Positions 1 to 7,969 of a stretch of DNA of 17,135 nt are shown piece by piece. Source of the DNA: Chryseobacterium gleum (lineage in GTDB: Bacteria > Bacteroidota > Bacteroidia > Flavobacteriales_C > GCA-002722245). Position numbers and translations under genes: made by a program. The notes beneath the pieces are model-generated. The model saw only the letters and a program-made list of their open reading frames with translations, made no database searches and was not told where the DNA came from. The stretch covers positions 1 through 17,135 of the forward strand of contig CAMDPJ010000022.1 in assembly GCA_945903925.1 (NCBI GenBank), given 5' to 3'. The first letter of the stretch is position 1; every line of letters begins with the position of its first letter.

Positions 1-4
1 ACAA

Positions 5-42
5 ACAAAAAACCCTTGATCTTTCGACCGAGGGTTTTTTGT
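5..42. terminator. Rho-independent terminator, probably bidirectional
   Basis: A perfect 12-bp stem pairs 5-16 (ACAAAAAACCCT) with 31-42 (AGGGTTTTTTGT) around a 14-base loop. The A/T-rich outer half of the stem gives a U-run in transcripts of either strand. It lies about 20 bases past the stop of the minus-strand OmpA gene and probably ends that transcript. It could also serve a plus-strand-facing gene left of the window, which cannot be seen. Confidence 0.85.
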
Positions 43-62
43 GATATTTAATCTTGCATTTA

Positions 63-1544
63 TTATTTCATCATGATGTCAACACGTCTGTCGGCCAGAG
101 AGCTTTTCTGTTTAGTCAATCTATCAGAAGAACCTTTAGTATCGGCAGACAATCTTGAATTATCAATACCGTAAACTTTCATTAAGTGAGAAACAACCGC
201 TTCAGCTCTTTTCAGCCCTAATTTCTGGTTGAAATCAACAGAACCTTGAGCATCGCAATGTCCAACAACTACTAATTTCAAATTAGAATTAGATTTCATC
301 GCTCTTGCAATTGAAGTTAATGCATCGTAAGATTTGAAATCTAATTTTGATGAGTTAACATCGAAATAGATAGATGGAAGGCTCGTTCCACTGTAAGAAG
401 ATCCATTTGCGCCATCAGTTTTGATAGTAATACCAACAACATCAACTTGTGCACCTTTAGCTGTATTTGGCTCTAAATCTCTGCTATCAGCAACATGGTC
501 ACCATCAGCATCAGATTCAACACCATTTTCGTCAACCTTAGCGCCAGCGTTAGAGAATTTTTCTTTATCTAAGTAATCAGCAACACCGTCACCATCAGAA
601 TCAACTGATGTGCCATCAGCATAAGCTTTAACACCTGCAGGAGTAGCTTGATCTTTGTCATATCTATCAGAAACACCGTCACCGTCTTTATCACCAAAAC
701 CATCAATTAATTCGTTCATTTTAGCTACGTCTTCAACCATTGATTTAGACTCAGGCTCAATAATTTTAGATGAGAGGTTATAAACAACACCAACGTTAGA
801 GTATTGGTATACATCTTTAGCTTTACCGGCAACAAACGCATCTAATTTATCAGACTGCATAAATCTGCCACTAGTTTCTAAGGTAACAGACCACTTAGAG
901 TTCAATTTATATCTAACACCTAAACCCATTGGCACAACAACCTCGTTTGTTCTATTAACTTTGCTAGTTGCTAAAGATTTAGAGTTGTATCCTTCGTATG
1001 ATAAAATTGGATCATTATCATCGTCATTTACCAGTTGGTATCTTACAGACCTGAATGAAGTTAAACCTGCACCCAAATATCCATAAATATAGTATTTACG
1101 TACTTTTTGCTTAGGGTTGAACAATAAATTTGTAATATTAACATTCAAATCAAATGAGTATTCAAATAAATCTCCAGTGAAATAGTGATTGTCTGATTTC
1201 GAATGTTTTTTTTGGCTGTTACCCGTACCCAATCTATTTGTTCCGTTAATTGTAGCGTAATTCAACTGACCTTGGATAGCGAAAATAGAGTTTATCGCGC
1301 ACAAGGCAGTCAATCCAGCTCCCCAGCCTAACTCTGAGTGATACTTGGTGGCTAAACCAAAATCATATTGCTTTACATCGGTAAAAGTCAAATTCGACCC
1401 AAAGTTAACTCCGAAAGACAATCTTTCGACAAATTTAAGTTTTGCTGAATCAGCGGCAGGGTCTGCAGCAGCTCCCTGAGCCTTAAGCGCTAAGGCTCCT
1501 AAGAAGAGGAACGTTCCCGTTGCTATTAATGATTTCAATTTCAT
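63..1544 (-). CDS. OmpA-family outer-membrane protein with TSP type 3 repeats
   Basis: This 493-residue protein probably tethers the outer membrane to peptidoglycan. Residues 1-24 are a Sec signal peptide (MKLK, hydrophobic core, Ala-Gln-Gly). Residues about 40-260 are rich in alternating aromatic strands and resemble an outer-membrane beta barrel. Residues about 285-360 hold three calcium-type thrombospondin type 3 repeats (DKDGDGVSD, DSDGDGVAD, DADGDHVAD). Residues about 388-493 are an OmpA C-terminal domain: YFDVNSS at the first strand, GHCDAQGS with Asp431, and LKRAEAV with Arg446, the Asp/Arg pair that in the family binds diaminopimelate. The barrel-TSP3-OmpA order is the usual Bacteroidota porin-like layout. 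The gene is monocistronic between a terminator and folK. The family and architecture are clear; the barrel's transport role is not. Confidence 0.95.
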   Translation of the reverse strand: MKLKSLIATGTFLFLGALALKAQGAAADPAADSAKLKFVERLSFGVNFGSNLTFTDVKQYDFGLATKYHSELGWGAGLTALCAINSIFAIQGQLNYATINGTNRLGTGNSQKKHSKSDNHYFTGDLFEYSFDLNVNITNLLFNPKQKVRKYYIYGYLGAGLTSFRSVRYQLVNDDDNDPILSYEGYNSKSLATSKVNRTNEVVVPMGLGVRYKLNSKWSVTLETSGRFMQSDKLDAFVAGKAKDVYQYSNVGVVYNLSSKIIEPESKSMVEDVAKMNELIDGFGDKDGDGVSDRYDKDQATPAGVKAYADGTSVDSDGDGVADYLDKEKFSNAGAKVDENGVESDADGDHVADSRDLEPNTAKGAQVDVVGITIKTDGANGSSYSGTSLPSIYFDVNSSKLDFKSYDALTSIARAMKSNSNLKLVVVGHCDAQGSVDFNQKLGLKRAEAVVSHLMKVYGIDNSRLSADTKGSSDRLTKQKSSLADRRVDIMMK

Positions 1545-1605
1545 GGCTAAATGTTTAATATAATGCTATAAGTGGGTGCAATGATAAACAATGTTTTAGT
1601 TTTAG

Positions 1606-1634
1606 CAAAAAGATTTGAAATTTTTTTTATTCAA
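1606..1634 (-). promoter_or_regulatory. Possible promoter of the OmpA gene
   Basis: Read on the minus strand, TTG (1634-1632) is followed after 18 bases by TCTTTTTG (1613-1606). This matches the Bacteroidota -7 consensus TAnnTTTG except for C at the second position. It lies about 60 bases before the start codon and overlaps the 3' end of folK. Weak support, because A/T-rich DNA gives such matches by chance. Confidence 0.3.
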
Positions 1635-1635
1635 T

Positions 1636-2124
1636 TTAATCCACAGCGGATACAGTGGAGACATCTTCACAATTACTTAACAATGTTTCCATTGTACTAC
1701 TGTAATAGGGATGAAAAAAAACAGGACTTATTTCCACCAATGGCAGGAGCGCGAAACGCCTTAAATGCAAGTGAATATGCGGGATATTTAATGTTTCAGA
1801 AGAAAACACATCACAACCATACAACAGTATATCTATATCTATGATTCGTGATTGATACTGAAACCCTTCTTTAGGTAATCTCCCTATTTCGTTTTCAATA
1901 TTTTTTACTTTTTGCAGTATTTCTAAAGGCGCTAAATCACATTGCAACAAAACAGCTTGATTCACAAAAAATTGCTCGGCTTTAAATCCCCAGGGCTCAC
2001 TTTCATACAATTTGGAAGTTTTTATCACCTTTCCCAACTGCACATTAATTTTATCTAAAGCTTTCTTAAGATAAAGATTACTGTCGCCTTGGTTGCTGCC
2101 CAATAAAAGGTATAAATCTTTCAT
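1636..2124 (-). CDS. folK: 2-amino-4-hydroxy-6-hydroxymethyldihydropteridine pyrophosphokinase
   Basis: HPPK transfers pyrophosphate from ATP to 6-hydroxymethyl-7,8-dihydropterin, a cytosolic step of folate synthesis. I start it at the ATG at 2124, giving 162 residues beginning MKDLYLLLGSNQGD. LLLGSNQGD is the family's N-terminal signature and normally begins within a few residues of Met1. An in-frame ATG at 2175 would add 17 residues with no family counterpart. Other marks are YESEPWGF (the substrate-loop region), the FVNQAV segment, and the signature RIIDIDILLYG, whose Asp residues bind magnesium-ATP. The C-terminus HIHLHLRRFALLPLVEI fits the P-H-x(n)-R-x-F-V-L-x-P-L pattern. The length is typical for a monofunctional enzyme. 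It is divergent from sppA, 64 bp away. Confidence 0.95.
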   Translation of the reverse strand: MKDLYLLLGSNQGDSNLYLKKALDKINVQLGKVIKTSKLYESEPWGFKAEQFFVNQAVLLQCDLAPLEILQKVKNIENEIGRLPKEGFQYQSRIIDIDILLYGCDVFSSETLNIPHIHLHLRRFALLPLVEISPVFFHPYYSSTMETLLSNCEDVSTVSAVD

Positions 2125-2130
2125 GAACAA

Positions 2131-2138
2131 CAAAGGTA
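2131..2138 (-). promoter_or_regulatory. Possible -7 box for folK
   Basis: The minus strand reads TACCTTTG, an exact TAnnTTTG match, ending 6 bases before the chosen folK start. Transcription from it would begin at about the start codon and give a leaderless mRNA. No TTG lies 17-23 bases upstream, so support is modest. Confidence 0.3.
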
Positions 2139-2162
2139 CACTAATCAATAAACATTTTAACG

Positions 2163-2170
2163 TACTTTTG
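2163..2170 (+). promoter_or_regulatory. Possible -7 box for the sppA operon
   Basis: TACTTTTG matches TAnnTTTG exactly and ends 18 bases before the sppA ATG at 2189, which leaves a leader of roughly 10 bases. No TTG is found at the usual distance upstream. It is the only box-like sequence on this strand in the 64-bp divergent gap. Confidence 0.35.
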
Positions 2171-2188
2171 AGCAAACATTATATTCTC

Positions 2189-3970
2189 ATGAGCTTTAAA
2201 CATTCATTTTGGGGCAGTTTGACCGCCTATCTGGTTGGTAAAATCGTTTTTGCAGTAGTCAGCATCCTGATTTTGTTTGCTGTAGTTGGCGTTTTTATCA
2301 GCAAATTAGATACTGGAGATAATGACATATCTGTGCAAATTACCGAAGCAACATACCTTAAAATAACACTAGAAGGGAGCTTAAACGACAGGAAAAACGA
2401 CAATCCACTGCAGGCACTAAGCAATGAAAACGAAAATTCATTAGAGGAAATAAAAAAAGGATTAACGCTTGCCGAAAAAGACGCATTAATTAAAGGTGTT
2501 GTGCTAGATTTCTCGGGCTTGTCGGCAGGAATAGCCAACATTAGCGAATTACGAAAAATGCTTAGTGATTTCAAAAAAAAAGGGAAAAAGGTATTTAGTT
2601 ATGGTAGTTCTTATTCTCAAGCCGAATACTACTTAGCTTCATGCGCGAATGAAATATTCCTTAATCCTCATGGAAACATTGAATTTAAAGGCTTAACTGT
2701 AAAACATCTATATTTCAGCAGTTTACTGCAAAAATTAGGTGTTGAACCTCAAATATTCCGTCAAGGCAAATACAAAAGTGCTATTGAACCCTTTGAAATG
2801 GATTCGATGAGCAGCGCCAATGAAGAACAATCGAAAGTTTTGGTAGGTTCTATTTGGAACAATATTCTAAGTGAAATATCGGTAGGCAGAAAAATAAATG
2901 TAAAACAACTCAATAGCATAGCCGACAGCTTGGTTATTCTAAATGGACAAAATGCCTTAAACTCCAAATTGGTAGATAAACTTTTTTACCGTGATGAACT
3001 GGAAAGCTATCTCAAAAAATCATCTAACCAAAGCGCACCTTTCGTAAGTCTGAATCGCTACGTAAAAAGTAAAGAACTAGAGAATCTTGAAGAAATAGCA
3101 CCCCATAGCAGCGAAATAGCCGTGTTGTATGCCGAAGGTGAAATAATTGATGGTAAAGGAGACAATGAACAAATTGGCGATGTAACATTTATTGAAGGGC
3201 TAAAAAAAATAAGAGAAGACAGTAACATTAAAGCATTGGTAATAAGAATCAATTCGCCGGGAGGAAGCGCGTTAGCATCTGAAAATATTTTGCGAGAAGT
3301 AGAACTCACCTCCAAGAAAAAGCCTGTGGTAATATCTATGGGCGATGTTGCCGCTTCAGGAGGATATTATATCGCTTGTAAATCGAACAAGATTTTTGCA
3401 CAGTCAAATACCATCACCGGCTCAATAGGTGTATTCGGCATCTTATTTAATATGCAAGAACTGTTTGAAAACAAAATAGGCGTGCATTTCGACGGCGTGA
3501 ACACCAACAAACATTCTGATTTTGCTGCTGCTGATAGAAAAATGACAGAACAAGAAAAAGCGATTATCGCCACCGAGATAGCGAATGTCTATGAACTTTT
3601 TAAGCAAAGGGTAGCGGAAGGCAGAAAAATCTCCGTTGCAATGGCCGACAGCCTTGGAAGAGGAAGAGTTTGGAGCGGAACTGACGCACTAAGAATTGGC
3701 CTCATAGATGCAATTGGGGGCATGGACGACGCTATCGCTTGGGTAGCAAAAGAAGCAAAATTATCTACTTATCATATCACTAACTTCCCCAAACAAGAAT
3801 TTCAATGGAAAGACATACTCAAAGGCATTTCTTCCGTTGAAATAAATAGTGCAATTGAAAAAAACTCCGAGCTTAAAGGAAACTACAACGCTGTCATGAA
3901 ATTGCTTTACCAAATGCAATCGATGAAAGGAATTCAAACACGTTTACCCGGAGAAATTATTATTGATTAA
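2189..3970 (+). CDS. sppA: Signal peptide peptidase SppA, 67K type
   Basis: SppA is a membrane-anchored serine protease that degrades cleaved signal peptides. From the ATG at 2189 it has 593 residues, close to the E. coli 67K form. The start was chosen because MSFKHSFWGSLTAYLVG is the usual Bacteroidota N-terminus, and the extra 32 residues from an upstream ATG at 2093 lie opposite folK. Residues about 11-37 form the single membrane segment. The protein is a tandem of two ClpP/crotonase-like domains. The N-terminal one has YKSAIEPF with the general-base Lys196. The C-terminal one has NSPGGSA and DVAASGGYYIA with the nucleophile Ser390. These correspond to Lys209 and Ser409 in E. coli. It is first gene of a plus-strand operon, and its stop overlaps the next start (TAATG). 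Confidence 0.97.
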   Translation: MSFKHSFWGSLTAYLVGKIVFAVVSILILFAVVGVFISKLDTGDNDISVQITEATYLKITLEGSLNDRKNDNPLQALSNENENSLEEIKKGLTLAEKDALIKGVVLDFSGLSAGIANISELRKMLSDFKKKGKKVFSYGSSYSQAEYYLASCANEIFLNPHGNIEFKGLTVKHLYFSSLLQKLGVEPQIFRQGKYKSAIEPFEMDSMSSANEEQSKVLVGSIWNNILSEISVGRKINVKQLNSIADSLVILNGQNALNSKLVDKLFYRDELESYLKKSSNQSAPFVSLNRYVKSKELENLEEIAPHSSEIAVLYAEGEIIDGKGDNEQIGDVTFIEGLKKIREDSNIKALVIRINSPGGSALASENILREVELTSKKKPVVISMGDVAASGGYYIACKSNKIFAQSNTITGSIGVFGILFNMQELFENKIGVHFDGVNTNKHSDFAAADRKMTEQEKAIIATEIANVYELFKQRVAEGRKISVAMADSLGRGRVWSGTDALRIGLIDAIGGMDDAIAWVAKEAKLSTYHITNFPKQEFQWKDILKGISSVEINSAIEKNSELKGNYNAVMKLLYQMQSMKGIQTRLPGEIIID

Positions 3971-5484
3971 TGTCCTTACTTAACACCATTATCGTTTTCA
4001 TCATGAAGAATCGCCAAAAGCGAATTCAAAAATTTATTACTGAACCATTAAAAACACAAGAAAAGACTTTAGAGCATCTAATTCAAAAGGCTTCTGCAAC
4101 AGAATTTGGAATAGAATATGGGTTCAATAAGATAAAATCTTATGACGATTTTAAGAAGAATGTTCCTTTGCAGAGTTATGAAGATTTCTTTCCATGGATT
4201 GAACGAAATTTAAAAGGCGAGCAATACTTATTGTGGCCCACAAAAATCAATTGGTTTGCCAAATCATCGGGCACAACCAACGACAAAAGTAAATATATTC
4301 CTGTAAGCAAAGAGGCCTTATTTAACTGTCATTACAGAGCAGGAAAAGACATTCTCTCTTTTCATTGCAAGGAGTTTCCTAACACAAAAATATTTACTGG
4401 AAGAAGTCTGACTTTAGGCGGAAGTCACGAAATAAATCCACTGGATAAAGACAGCTACATAGGAGATCTTTCAGCAATCTTGATTGACAACCTTCCTTAT
4501 TGGGTGCGAAGAATGAGGAGTCCGAGCAGAGCCGTTACTTTTTCAGGAAAATGGGAAGAGAAAATTGATAAAATGGCCGAAGAAACCATTCATCAAAATA
4601 TCACTTCTATTTCTGGCGTACCTTCATGGACAATGGTTTTCTTCAAAAAGGTACTAGAGAAAACAGGTGAGAAAAACATAGAAGAAGTTTGGCCAAATTT
4701 AGAAATGTACATGCATGGAGGTATCAAGCTACAGCCGTTTCACGAGCAGATGAATGCATTTTTCCCTTTAAAAAAATTAAAATGTATCGAAATATACAAT
4801 GCCTCTGAAGGCTTCTTTGGCATTCAGCCCCAAAACAGCATCAATGATTTTTTACTAATGCTGGATTACGGGATCTTTTATGAGTTCATGCCCTACGAGG
4901 AATTTGATCAAAAAGAACCCAAAACCATCACCCTTTCAGATGTGGAAAAAGGAAAAACATATGCAGTAGTTATCAGTACCAACGCAGGTTTATGGAGATA
5001 TCAATTGGGCGACACTATTAAATTCACCTCTACCAAACCACATCGTTTTGTTATCGAAGGAAGAACCAAACAATTCATCAATGTTTTTGGAGAAGAATTG
5101 ATGGTGAGCAATGCCGATAAGGCAATAGAAATTGCAGCACAAAAATGCGATGTCAGCATCACAGAATACACCGCTGCTCCTGTATTTTTTAAAGACAATA
5201 AAAGCGGCGCTCACGAATGGATTATTGAGTTTGAAAACATTCCCACCGACATCACTAAATTCAGCTATTGTTTAGATATTGCTTTAAAATCATTAAATTC
5301 CGATTACGAAACCAAAAGACACCAAGATATGATACTTAGAGAACCTCAAATTATTGCCATAAAAAAAGGCACTTTTTATGAGTGGTTGAAAAGTAAAAAC
5401 AAGTTGGGCGGGCAAAATAAAATTCCGCGTTTGAGCAACGATAGAATTTGGTTTGAAGAAATAAAAGCCTTTGTGCAAAAATGA
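3970..5484 (+). CDS. GH3 auxin-responsive-promoter family protein (ANL acyl-adenylating enzyme)
   Basis: This 504-residue protein belongs to the GH3 branch of the adenylate-forming superfamily. Plant members join acyl acids such as jasmonate or indole acetate to amino acids; the bacterial substrate is unknown. The three ATP/AMP-binding motifs are visible: FAKSSGTTNDKSKY at residues 97-109, YNASEGFFG at 276-284 and WRYQLGDTIKF at 342-352. EGRTKQFINVFGEEL at 363-377 is the hinge to the C-terminal subdomain. All key residues look intact, so it is probably active. Its ATG overlaps the sppA stop by one base, and its TGA overlaps the next gene's ATG, which implies translational coupling. The first residues (SLLNTIIVFIM) are hydrophobic but too short to be a convincing signal peptide. 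Confidence 0.92.
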   Translation: MSLLNTIIVFIMKNRQKRIQKFITEPLKTQEKTLEHLIQKASATEFGIEYGFNKIKSYDDFKKNVPLQSYEDFFPWIERNLKGEQYLLWPTKINWFAKSSGTTNDKSKYIPVSKEALFNCHYRAGKDILSFHCKEFPNTKIFTGRSLTLGGSHEINPLDKDSYIGDLSAILIDNLPYWVRRMRSPSRAVTFSGKWEEKIDKMAEETIHQNITSISGVPSWTMVFFKKVLEKTGEKNIEEVWPNLEMYMHGGIKLQPFHEQMNAFFPLKKLKCIEIYNASEGFFGIQPQNSINDFLLMLDYGIFYEFMPYEEFDQKEPKTITLSDVEKGKTYAVVISTNAGLWRYQLGDTIKFTSTKPHRFVIEGRTKQFINVFGEELMVSNADKAIEIAAQKCDVSITEYTAAPVFFKDNKSGAHEWIIEFENIPTDITKFSYCLDIALKSLNSDYETKRHQDMILREPQIIAIKKGTFYEWLKSKNKLGGQNKIPRLSNDRIWFEEIKAFVQK

Positions 5485-6329
5485 AAAAAATAATCGCATT
5501 TAGCTTTTTAATCTTGTTGGTTTCTTGCTTTGTGGCTGCTACTAGCAAAGCATCTGACGTCAATTCAAACGTGTTAATCAGCAATGACTCTCTGCCTCAA
5601 TTACCTCTACTTTCTTCATTTATAACACAAGGAAACCAAGTCAATTCCGATCCTGTAGAAAATTTCTATATTTCAAATAACACCTCCATTTGGAAAACCA
5701 GCTCGCAAAACAATCAGAAATTTATTTACGACAGCAAAAAATCGGGCAATATCACCTTAATTGATGCTGGTGACCCTATGAAAATACTGGTGTTTTACAA
5801 AGATTTATCACTAATCACCTTTCTAGATAATTTTATGGCCGAAACAAGCTTTAATATTAGCTTGATGGACTTCGGACTGGACCAAGCAGAAGTGGTTTGC
5901 AAATCGCTTAACAACGGTATTTGGGTATATGATGTTAAACAAGATAAATTGGTGAAAATTAGCAGTGCATTGAAAATTGAAATGGAGATATTAAATATTC
6001 AAAGAATCATTGGCGAAGCCTTCTCGCCAAAGCAAATGATGGAAAGAACTTCGGGACTTTACCTCAACGACCCAACCAAAGGAATTTATGTTTTCGATAA
6101 TTATGGTTCTTTTCTAAGAAAAATACCTGAGATTAATGTTTTAAAATTCAATGTAATTGAAAATATTATAGCTTTCCGCCAAGGTAATGACATCAACACT
6201 TTAAACACAAGAACATTGGAATTTAGCAAGATTTATTCCGACTCATTAATGACCGACTTCAGCCTAAATGAAAAAAAACTATACATTCTTCATGCAGATA
6301 GCCTTCATATTTACAAACTAAACCCTTAA
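5481..6329 (+). CDS. Predicted lipoprotein of unknown function
   Basis: I do not recognise a named family in this 282-residue protein. The N-terminus MKKIIAFSFLILLVSC has a short hydrophobic core and a lipobox-like LVSC, so Cys16 may be lipidated. The alternative is a plain Sec signal cleaved after about residue 24. The rest is predicted to be mostly beta strand, with recurring blade-like segments such as ILVFYKDLSLITF, GIWVYDVKQDKLVKI, GIYVFDNYGSFLRKI and IYKLNP. This suggests a propeller-like fold facing the periplasm. The start ATG overlaps the GH3 stop in ATGA, so it is translated with that gene. Its position between an envelope protease, an acyl-activating enzyme and a nucleoside kinase does not reveal its job. 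Confidence 0.8.
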   Translation: MKKIIAFSFLILLVSCFVAATSKASDVNSNVLISNDSLPQLPLLSSFITQGNQVNSDPVENFYISNNTSIWKTSSQNNQKFIYDSKKSGNITLIDAGDPMKILVFYKDLSLITFLDNFMAETSFNISLMDFGLDQAEVVCKSLNNGIWVYDVKQDKLVKISSALKIEMEILNIQRIIGEAFSPKQMMERTSGLYLNDPTKGIYVFDNYGSFLRKIPEINVLKFNVIENIIAFRQGNDINTLNTRTLEFSKIYSDSLMTDFSLNEKKLYILHADSLHIYKLNP

Positions 6330-6360
6330 ATTAGCGCATCAAACACTTTAAGGATTTCTT

Positions 6361-6975
6361 ATGCACATAGCTGTTGCTGGTAATATCGGTTCTGGAAAAA
6401 CAACTTTAACTTCAATGCTTGCCAAGCATTACAATTGGGAAGCAAATTACGAAGATGTCGATGACAATCCTTATTTGAATGATTTCTATGAAGATATGCA
6501 ACGCTGGTCGTTCAACCTTCAAATCTATTTCTTGCACAATCGTTTCAGCAAGATTCAAGAAATTAGGAAATCAGGTAAAAGCGTTATTCAAGATAGAACG
6601 ATTTACGAAGACGCCTACATTTTTGCTCCCAACCTAAATGCAATGAACCTCATGCTTAAGCGTGATTTCAATACTTACAATGATCTTTTCAATCTAATTA
6701 ACGGCGTAATTCAAGCCCCCGATTTATTAATTTATTTGCGCGCAAGTGTTCCTACACTAGTGAATCAAATTCAAAAAAGAGGTAGAGAATATGAAGCCTC
6801 AATTCGCTTAGATTATTTAAACAGGTTGAACGAAAGATACGAAGCGTGGATTTCTACTTACGATGCTGGAAAGCTTTTAATCATTGATGTTGACCAAAAT
6901 AATTTCCCAGAGAACAAAGAAGATTTAGGTAAAATCATTCAAAAGATTGATGCCGAGATTAACGGATTGTTTTAA
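6361..6975 (+). CDS. Deoxynucleoside kinase (deoxyadenosine/deoxyguanosine kinase family)
   Basis: This 204-residue cytosolic enzyme phosphorylates deoxynucleosides in the salvage pathway. It starts with the P-loop (GNIGSGKT, residues 7-14). DRTIYED at 78-84 is the family DRS/ERS motif, in which the acidic residue and Arg contact the 5'-hydroxyl and phosphates. RGREYE at 140-145 is the arginine-bearing LID. Length and motif spacing fit the bacterial dAK/dGK group rather than thymidine kinase. Which base it prefers cannot be told by eye. It is last gene of the plus-strand operon, 31 bases after the lipoprotein, and is followed by the hairpin repeat at 6978-7055, which may end the transcript. 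Confidence 0.93.
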   Translation: MHIAVAGNIGSGKTTLTSMLAKHYNWEANYEDVDDNPYLNDFYEDMQRWSFNLQIYFLHNRFSKIQEIRKSGKSVIQDRTIYEDAYIFAPNLNAMNLMLKRDFNTYNDLFNLINGVIQAPDLLIYLRASVPTLVNQIQKRGREYEASIRLDYLNRLNERYEAWISTYDAGKLLIIDVDQNNFPENKEDLGKIIQKIDAEINGLF

Positions 6976-6977
6976 TT

Positions 6978-7055
6978 GTAGGGGCGAAAAATCTTTCGCC
7001 CTTTCTCCTTTAGATATTTTTATAACAATTTGGGCGAAAGATTTTTCGCCCCTAC
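6978..7055. repeat. BIME-like inverted pair of REP-type hairpins (copy 1)
   Basis: Two 24-base arms, 6978-7001 and 7032-7055, are perfect reverse complements around a 30-base spacer. Each arm also folds alone: GTAG, then GGGCGAAA, loop AATC, then TTTCGCCC, an 8-bp perfect stem. A GTAG foot plus a hairpin, arranged as an inverted pair, is the structure of REP/BIME elements moved by RAYT (TnpA-REP) transposases. The right arm carries the TAG stop codon of the FemAB-like gene (7052-7054). The element sits between two converging genes and may act as a transcription stop. The structure is seen directly; mobility is inferred. Confidence 0.8.
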
Positions 7056-7969
7056 TTGAACAAATTATAAGGAAAAGGTAATTTGTTAATCTTCACAAAT
7101 GAATACGGTTTGTTTTTCGCACCAAAGCTTTGATAAAAACGCGCTAAATTCTCATCATTAGAACCTTCGAAATCAAAAATCATTTCTCTTCCAGAATGCT
7201 CTTTAATCATATGGTCGATTAAAAAAGCCATAGCGCCGCTTTTTCTTCCTTCATCGGTATTGCCCGAAAATATAAAAACTACTCTTCCTGCTGTTTTAAG
7301 TAAACATGCTCCGGCATGCAATTCACCTTCCAATGTCCTCACCTCATAATGCTGAACGGCCGAATGATGCTCACTTTTTTGAAGTATAATTTCGAAACGT
7401 TTGTAATCGTCGTTATCTAAAGTTTTTAATTGCGCCCCTCTCCCCTTTTTAAACATTGCGATAATCTTATCGACGAAGGAAGCTTTTTGAACATGTAGAT
7501 TTAAACCTTCTGCTTTCTTGATATTTCTGCGGGTGTTCTCAGAATAATTTTGACGTAAATCGGCAATAGATGAACTCAATTTCAATTCAAAATTACTTCT
7601 TGAAATATTGTCGATTTGAGGATCGTCAATAAAATTCAAATACAATTCAATAAACTTAAAATGTTTTGCTGCTTCGTTTAAAACAGAATCAACAACAGAT
7701 GAATCATATTTTACAGAAGAAAACAAACCCAATTGCTGAATAAAAAAAGGAGGATAAACGTAGCTTATGCCCCATTTCTTTTTCCAAGGCAGAGGAAATA
7801 CCGCTTCATAATTATTAACAACAATAGCATCCCAGTTTTCGGCAGCAGCGTCTAAGTACCAACTATAAGCATAAGGCAATTGCTGAATGCTTTTGGCAAT
7901 ACAGGTATCCCACTTACTCTTGTCTATTTCGCTATTTCGAAGATATTTAATGTCCATTTGCTTTGGCAT
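7052..7969 (-). CDS. FemAB/GNAT-like acyl- or aminoacyltransferase
   Basis: This 305-residue protein resembles the FemAB/GNAT-fold family, whose known members add amino acids to peptidoglycan precursors or modify envelope glycans. Supporting segments are YSENTRRNIKKAEGLNL (142-158), LHAGACLLKTAGRVVFIFSG (217-236), a GRKSGAMAFLIDHMI helix, and FDFEGSNDENLARFYQSFGA (265-284), the typical C-terminal GNAT-like block. There is no signal peptide, so it is probably cytosolic. It overlaps the upstream polysaccharide-deacetylase-like gene by 23 bases from the ATG at 7969, or by 11 bases from an in-frame ATG at 7957; I cannot decide between them. The overlap suggests a joint role in polysaccharide or cell-wall modification. 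The substrate is unknown. Confidence 0.75.
   Translation of the reverse strand: MPKQMDIKYLRNSEIDKSKWDTCIAKSIQQLPYAYSWYLDAAAENWDAIVVNNYEAVFPLPWKKKWGISYVYPPFFIQQLGLFSSVKYDSSVVDSVLNEAAKHFKFIELYLNFIDDPQIDNISRSNFELKLSSSIADLRQNYSENTRRNIKKAEGLNLHVQKASFVDKIIAMFKKGRGAQLKTLDNDDYKRFEIILQKSEHHSAVQHYEVRTLEGELHAGACLLKTAGRVVFIFSGNTDEGRKSGAMAFLIDHMIKEHSGREMIFDFEGSNDENLARFYQSFGAKNKPYSFVKINKLPFPYNLFK

Noticed and set aside
1572..1844. Plus-strand open frame of 90 codons overlapping folK
   Set aside because: It lies opposite folK, which has clear HPPK motifs, and its translation resembles no protein family.
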